From the NCBI RefSeq assembly GCF_001949145.1, contig NW_019091522.1, forward strand, positions 205,048-269,047: a DNA stretch of 64,000 nucleotides, in the 5' to 3' direction. A program made the translations under genes and the position numbers. How positions within the stretch are numbered: position 1 is the stretch's first letter; every line of letters starts with the position of its first letter. The stretch comes from Acanthaster planci. Taxonomy: Eukaryota > Echinodermata > Asteroidea > Valvatida > Acanthasteridae. Below the pieces are notes generated by a model. It saw only the letters and a list, made by a program, of their open reading frames with translations, did not search any database and had not been told where the DNA came from. Shown here in pieces: positions 61,801 through 64,000 of this stretch.

Positions 61801-62600
61801 AGCGCCCTGCCCTCTTTTTTAGTTTTATTGTTTTCAAGGTTTTTAATTGGAATGTTCCAAGTTTTTTCAGTCTGAAATTTACAAATTGGAACAGTTCCAG
61901 TTAAATCAGAATTGCTGGCAGGAATGTTGTTACCCATTACCAAAGGTACCTTCACAGAGCTCCCTCAAATTTAGACATAATGGAGTCAGGGTTGTGATTG
62001 CATTCCCATACGATTTGATCAGTCAGAGCTCCCACTGCTTTTTAGGTAAAGGAGTCCAAATCACTGGCTTCTTTGAAAACTGTTCCCCCTAACCTGTACT
62101 GAACTCCTTTCTTTGTTAAAATTCCCCTAATGTACACAGGTACCCACTTTTAAAGTGGATGTTTATGATACTTGAAAAGCTGTGATTGTCCAATTTAACA
62201 AGGTTCTTTCCCAACAGTTATTGCTCTTGGACAACACTGAGGTGAACAGTACCACATGATTTTTCTCATTATTCCTGTTTCTAGACTCGTTTGGGTTGAG
62301 AAAATCTTTGTCGCCATCTCACCAGATTGGGAAGCCCATGCGAGGGAACTAGTCCTGTCTTATCATCTCAGCAAAGTTGAGCTCATAAATGGTGGATCCA
62401 GCCGCCACCACTCCATCCAGAACTGTGTTCAGCATCTGCAGAATCACCTACTGAAGAGAAGAGAAGGGGCGGAGCTCGGAAAGCAAAATGGCAAAGTGTT
62501 AGCTGAGGAAGAACCAATTGTCATTATCCAGGATGCCGTCAGGCCATTTGCAGATGAGAACATCTTGAGGAAGGTGACTTTAGCTGCTAAGGAGCACAGG
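52739..62600 (+). CDS. CRPPA (ISPD) D-ribitol-5-phosphate cytidylyltransferase, exons 1-2, 3' truncated by window
   Basis: The enzyme joins CTP and ribitol-5-phosphate to make CDP-ribitol, the donor used by FKTN and FKRP to build the matriglycan-bearing glycan of alpha-dystroglycan. Exons 52739-52869 and 62285-62600 join in phase 2 (split codon gives Arg44) and encode residues 1-149 of the IspD-like domain. Visible motifs are the nucleotide-binding loop [11 protein letters not shown] (9-19) with Arg17, PKQY with Lys24, GGSSRHHS (80-87), and [10 protein letters not shown] (123-132) with Asp127. These correspond to catalytic and CTP-binding residues of bacterial IspD. The start is fixed by an in-frame TGA 18 bases upstream and by alignment to vertebrate CRPPA. 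The region between Ser87 and the VII strand is longer than in human CRPPA. The rest of the domain and the C-terminal CRPPA-specific domain lie beyond the window. Bacterial-type MEP-pathway IspD is excluded by the animal introns and context. Confidence 0.93.
53237..53635. repeat. Long inverted repeat (foldback), arms about 160 bp
   Basis: The left arm 53237-53397 and right arm 53474-53635 are reverse complements with high identity over their whole length, separated by a 76-base loop. The arms start GAATGATTTCACTC and share TTTCAATCTAAC/TTCAATCTAACG, AATAAGGTCGTTGAGCAT and CTCGACGGCT. No coding frame. The hairpin sits in CRPPA intron 1, 370 bp after exon 1, so it is transcribed with the gene. 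It is likely a foldback transposon or an inverted duplication. Confidence 0.88.
53824..53937. mobile_element. Short palindromic MITE with TAGAG-TTTGCGGTAGCACC arms
   Basis: The left end TAGAGATTTGCGGTAGCACC matches the complement of the right end TAGAGGTTTGCGGTAGCACC with one mismatch, and the pairing continues through GCAAGGAT. Inner GGTTTTGAAC and GTTCTTTTCAGAACC also pair. The 114-bp element is almost fully self-complementary. Family unassigned. Confidence 0.7.
54999..55290 (+). mobile_element. tRNA-derived SINE with LINE-like 3' body
   Basis: The A box TGGCCAAGTGG (55016-55026) and a B-box variant GGCTTGAATCT (55060-55070) form a tRNA-like head. The body includes CACTTCATACCTACTTGCCT, then CTCCACCCAGGAGTATGGGT, which resembles a conserved central/3' block found in SINEs of many deuterostomes. 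It is inserted in CRPPA intron 1 in sense orientation. The exact 3' end is uncertain. Confidence 0.65.
56050..56140 (+). repeat. Repeat-family copy with GACATCATCACATGA word
   Basis: This short segment contains GAGATAGGGTACATTGAAAG, then GTGAGTTGTCAATTGGTGAC. A diverged direct copy lies at 57460-57545 on the other side of the LINE fragment. Both share the TGATGACATCAT vocabulary with the array at 60100-60540. Confidence 0.5.
56242..57366 (-). mobile_element. LINE ORF2 3' end (RT C-terminal part and 3' tail), antisense in CRPPA intron 1
   Basis: On the - strand, 57362-57039 encodes [20 protein letters not shown], then NCNIVW-type blocks. After a frameshift near 57060-57080 the second frame (to 56630) gives [26 protein letters not shown] and a terminal LWNTTD block. 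These are the FLGV-D-L-W, Y--IVW, KRAIRI, and WN-LP blocks at the C-terminus of CR1/L2-like LINE polymerases. The catalytic FADD region is absent, so this is a 5'-truncated copy. About 400 bp below 56640 may be its 3' UTR. It is better preserved than the relics at 36-39 kb. Confidence 0.8.
57460..57545 (+). repeat. Repeat-family copy with GACATTATCATCACATCA word
   Basis: This is the diverged partner of 56050-56140, containing GAGATATAGGGTG and GACTTGTCAACTGATGACAT. The pair brackets the antisense LINE 3' end. Confidence 0.5.
59575..59675 (+). repeat. 47-bp tandem duplication
   Basis: A 47-bp unit beginning CATTTTGGCATAGGCTGCTG occurs twice, with a few substitutions, followed by the start of a third copy. 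No function can be read. Confidence 0.8.
60100..60720 (+). repeat. Dispersed-repeat array with CATCATGACG periodicity and paired CRE palindrome
   Basis: CATCATGACG occurs at 60226, 60383 and 60526, with a complementary-type GTCATGATGACATC at 60106, giving a period of about 140-160 bp in a diverged tandem arrangement. The copy at 60218-60238 is a perfect palindrome: GTGACGTCAT, one central base, then its complement. It therefore holds two TGACGTCA CRE consensus sites 11 bp apart. No coding content. Confidence 0.6.
62285..62600 (+). CDS. CRPPA exon 2
   Basis: This exon completes Arg44 and encodes residues 45-149. It contains [22 protein letters not shown] and [14 protein letters not shown]. 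It is preceded by the pyrimidine-rich acceptor TTCCTGTTTCTAG and ends CACAGG before the donor GTAAGA at 62601, in phase 0. The open frame extends upstream to 62256 and downstream to 62630 only through intron sequence. Confidence 0.93.
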
Positions 62601-64000
62601 GTAAGATTTTCAAAAGAATTCTTACGTTAGGTTTTTGAAAGGTACAGTCCATCAATATCAGTTATCAGGAAGTAATTGTAAGCAACAAAATTATTGTTGA
62701 AAGTATACTTAGTTCACGGATAGTTATGGGACTGAACTCCTCTTTCTGGCAAGCTCTCAATTTCAAGAAAACTATGAAGGACATTTCCAATGACGTGTGT
62801 ATAGAAACAGTTTTGGAAACTTGCCACAAGAAGCGTGCAAGTATCGACATGACACTCATGCACGGTTACTAATTCATAGGCTCATTGCATGACATCATGC
62901 CGCTGCATTCAACTGAATGTGAGATCCTGTCCCAGATGCTGAATTCAAGCCTATTTCAAAACATGACTCAGCGCATTTGGATCTGAAATCAAAATCCTTG
63001 AATATTGCTTTTCTTGGAATATACGATATTCACTGTGCTGAAACTTCATCAGGTTTGTTCTTGAGGCACACTTCTTAAGATTTTAAGCAATTTGTTGCCT
63101 CAAAGGAAAATAATACACAAACAACAAGTGACGGACTGTACCTTTGAAGTACGTGCATCATCTCCTCACTTACTTGACATCTGTACAGACACTGATGGAT
63201 GATCACTTTTCTTATCAGGAAAACATACCCAGTCCTACCCAGTGATGTAGCCAACTGTGCCTCGGTTAATTGTGCCATCAAAAGAGCTCCCCCTTCCCAG
63301 TTGCCTCCCTTCCCAATTACAAATTTGAAGAAAGAATGAAAATAACAAAATTGTAAAGAAATTTGATGTCTCCCACAAGAGCACACGTACCATCCAACTA
63401 TCCTACTTGCTATCCAAAGGACAGACTTCTTGCTACACTGTATGCCAGTAGTCCTTCAAGCCCTGAGCTAGACACACCCACAAAAAGCTTTGAATGCCTT
63501 ATGCAAGCCACTATCCATTGATTTGTCATTTTATCTCAATGCTTTATAATTTATAGCCATTTTCTGATCAGTGAATACTTATATAGAACCCCATTCACAA
63601 CAGCCCATCATTTTTGGAAATGAAATCATTCAATGATCTAATATGGCAACTCTGTTTACATTTGGCTCTGCTGAGCCAATGATGACTGAGGTGTACAGTG
63701 CCTAATCTTTTCAAAATACTGCAAAACCAGGTTTCTAGTTTGAGGCAGATTGTCTGATTCAAATGTTTTTTGCAGATAAAATTGCCAGGACTCGTCCAAA
63801 AAATGCATTTTCTTCCAACCCTCACAGCCCAGAGTACAGCGCTCTAAATAGCACCTAAGTCAGTTGCAAATGGGACCAAATTTTTGCAAATGTGATCATA
63901 TTTTCACCATACAGTCGCCATTTGCGACTTAAGATACATGTAGCTTAAAACTACATACAAAAAGTACTTGAACAATTTTGAGTATGCTTAAAAATCGAAA
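62601..64000 (+). other. CRPPA intron 2, 5' part
   Basis: The intron starts GTAAGA and runs off the window. I looked for the next conserved segment of the IspD domain and did not find it here. An imperfect inverted repeat lies at 63854-63934. No other gene is visible. Confidence 0.75.
63854..63934. repeat. Short inverted repeat with CTAAGTC...GACTTAAG ends
   Basis: The left end CTAAGTCAGTTGCAAATGG pairs, with a small bulge, with the right end CCATTTGCGACTTAAG around an AT-rich centre containing repeated TTTGCAAATG-like words. It could be a small MITE in CRPPA intron 2. The ends are approximate. Confidence 0.45.

Larger units (their letters stand above)
52870..62284 (+). other. CRPPA intron 1 (9415 bp), transposon-rich
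   Basis: A phase-2 intron starts GTAGGC and ends TTCCTGTTTCTAG. No additional coding exon is recognised between the two CRPPA exons. It contains a long hairpin, a short palindromic element, a SINE, an antisense LINE 3' end, a repeat family with CRE-like palindromes and a 47-bp tandem duplication, each listed separately. Residual stretches (54000-54990, 57650-59570, 60720-62280) show nothing recognisable. Confidence 0.85.

Noticed and set aside
62601-64000. Search for CRPPA exon 3 and for a MEOX homeobox
   Set aside because: Neither the next IspD-domain segment nor a homeodomain WF-N-R motif is visible before the right edge.

Overview
This is a gene-poor, AT-rich stretch of animal genomic DNA. 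It holds spliced genes with GT-AG introns, tRNA-derived SINEs, decayed LINEs, small inverted-repeat DNA elements and one assembly gap (Ns at 42219-42979). I can identify two protein-coding genes, both on the + strand. The abundance of GTACATGTAC-type low complexity, the repeat mix and the presence of a true sclerostin-family gene suggest an invertebrate deuterostome (echinoderm, hemichordate or amphioxus). That placement is an inference from general character, not from a diagnostic marker.

Gene 1 (5532-8453) is a complete two-exon gene for a secreted eight-cysteine cystine-knot protein of the sclerostin/SOSTDC1 (Wise/USAG-1) family, an extracellular modulator of Wnt and BMP signalling. Gene 2 (starts 52739, runs past the right edge) is the 5' part of CRPPA (ISPD), the D-ribitol-5-phosphate cytidylyltransferase that makes CDP-ribitol for O-mannosyl glycan assembly on alpha-dystroglycan. 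Exons 1 and 2 are here, separated by a 9.4-kb intron; exon 3 and later are outside. The two proteins do not share a pathway. However, SOSTDC1 and CRPPA are also neighbours, in the same order and orientation, next to MEOX2 on human chromosome 7p21, so this looks like ancestral microsynteny.

Layout: 1-5200, flank with a SINE and a hAT-like MITE; 5200-8453, SOSTDC1-like gene; 8454 to about 10.3 kb, probable 3' UTR and polyadenylation-signal cluster; 10-36 kb, gene desert with SINEs and small inverted-repeat elements; 36.4-39.7 kb, broken pieces of a non-LTR retrotransposon around a 38-bp minisatellite; 42.2-43.4 kb, an inverted-repeat element with a 7-bp target duplication that contains the assembly gap; 46.2-47.1 kb, relic of a P-element/THAP9-like transposase; 47.8-52.1 kb, hairpins, a 307-bp tandem duplication, a CpG-rich GACG patch and a degenerate tandem array; 52.1-52.6 kb, a MITE ending about 125 bp before the CRPPA start codon; 52.7-64.0 kb, CRPPA exons 1-2 with an intron holding a long hairpin, a short palindromic element, a SINE, an antisense LINE 3' end and a repeat family with paired CRE-like sites.

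No bacterial-type operons, rRNA genes, functional tRNA genes or CRISPR arrays are visible. Coordinates of decayed repeats are approximate.
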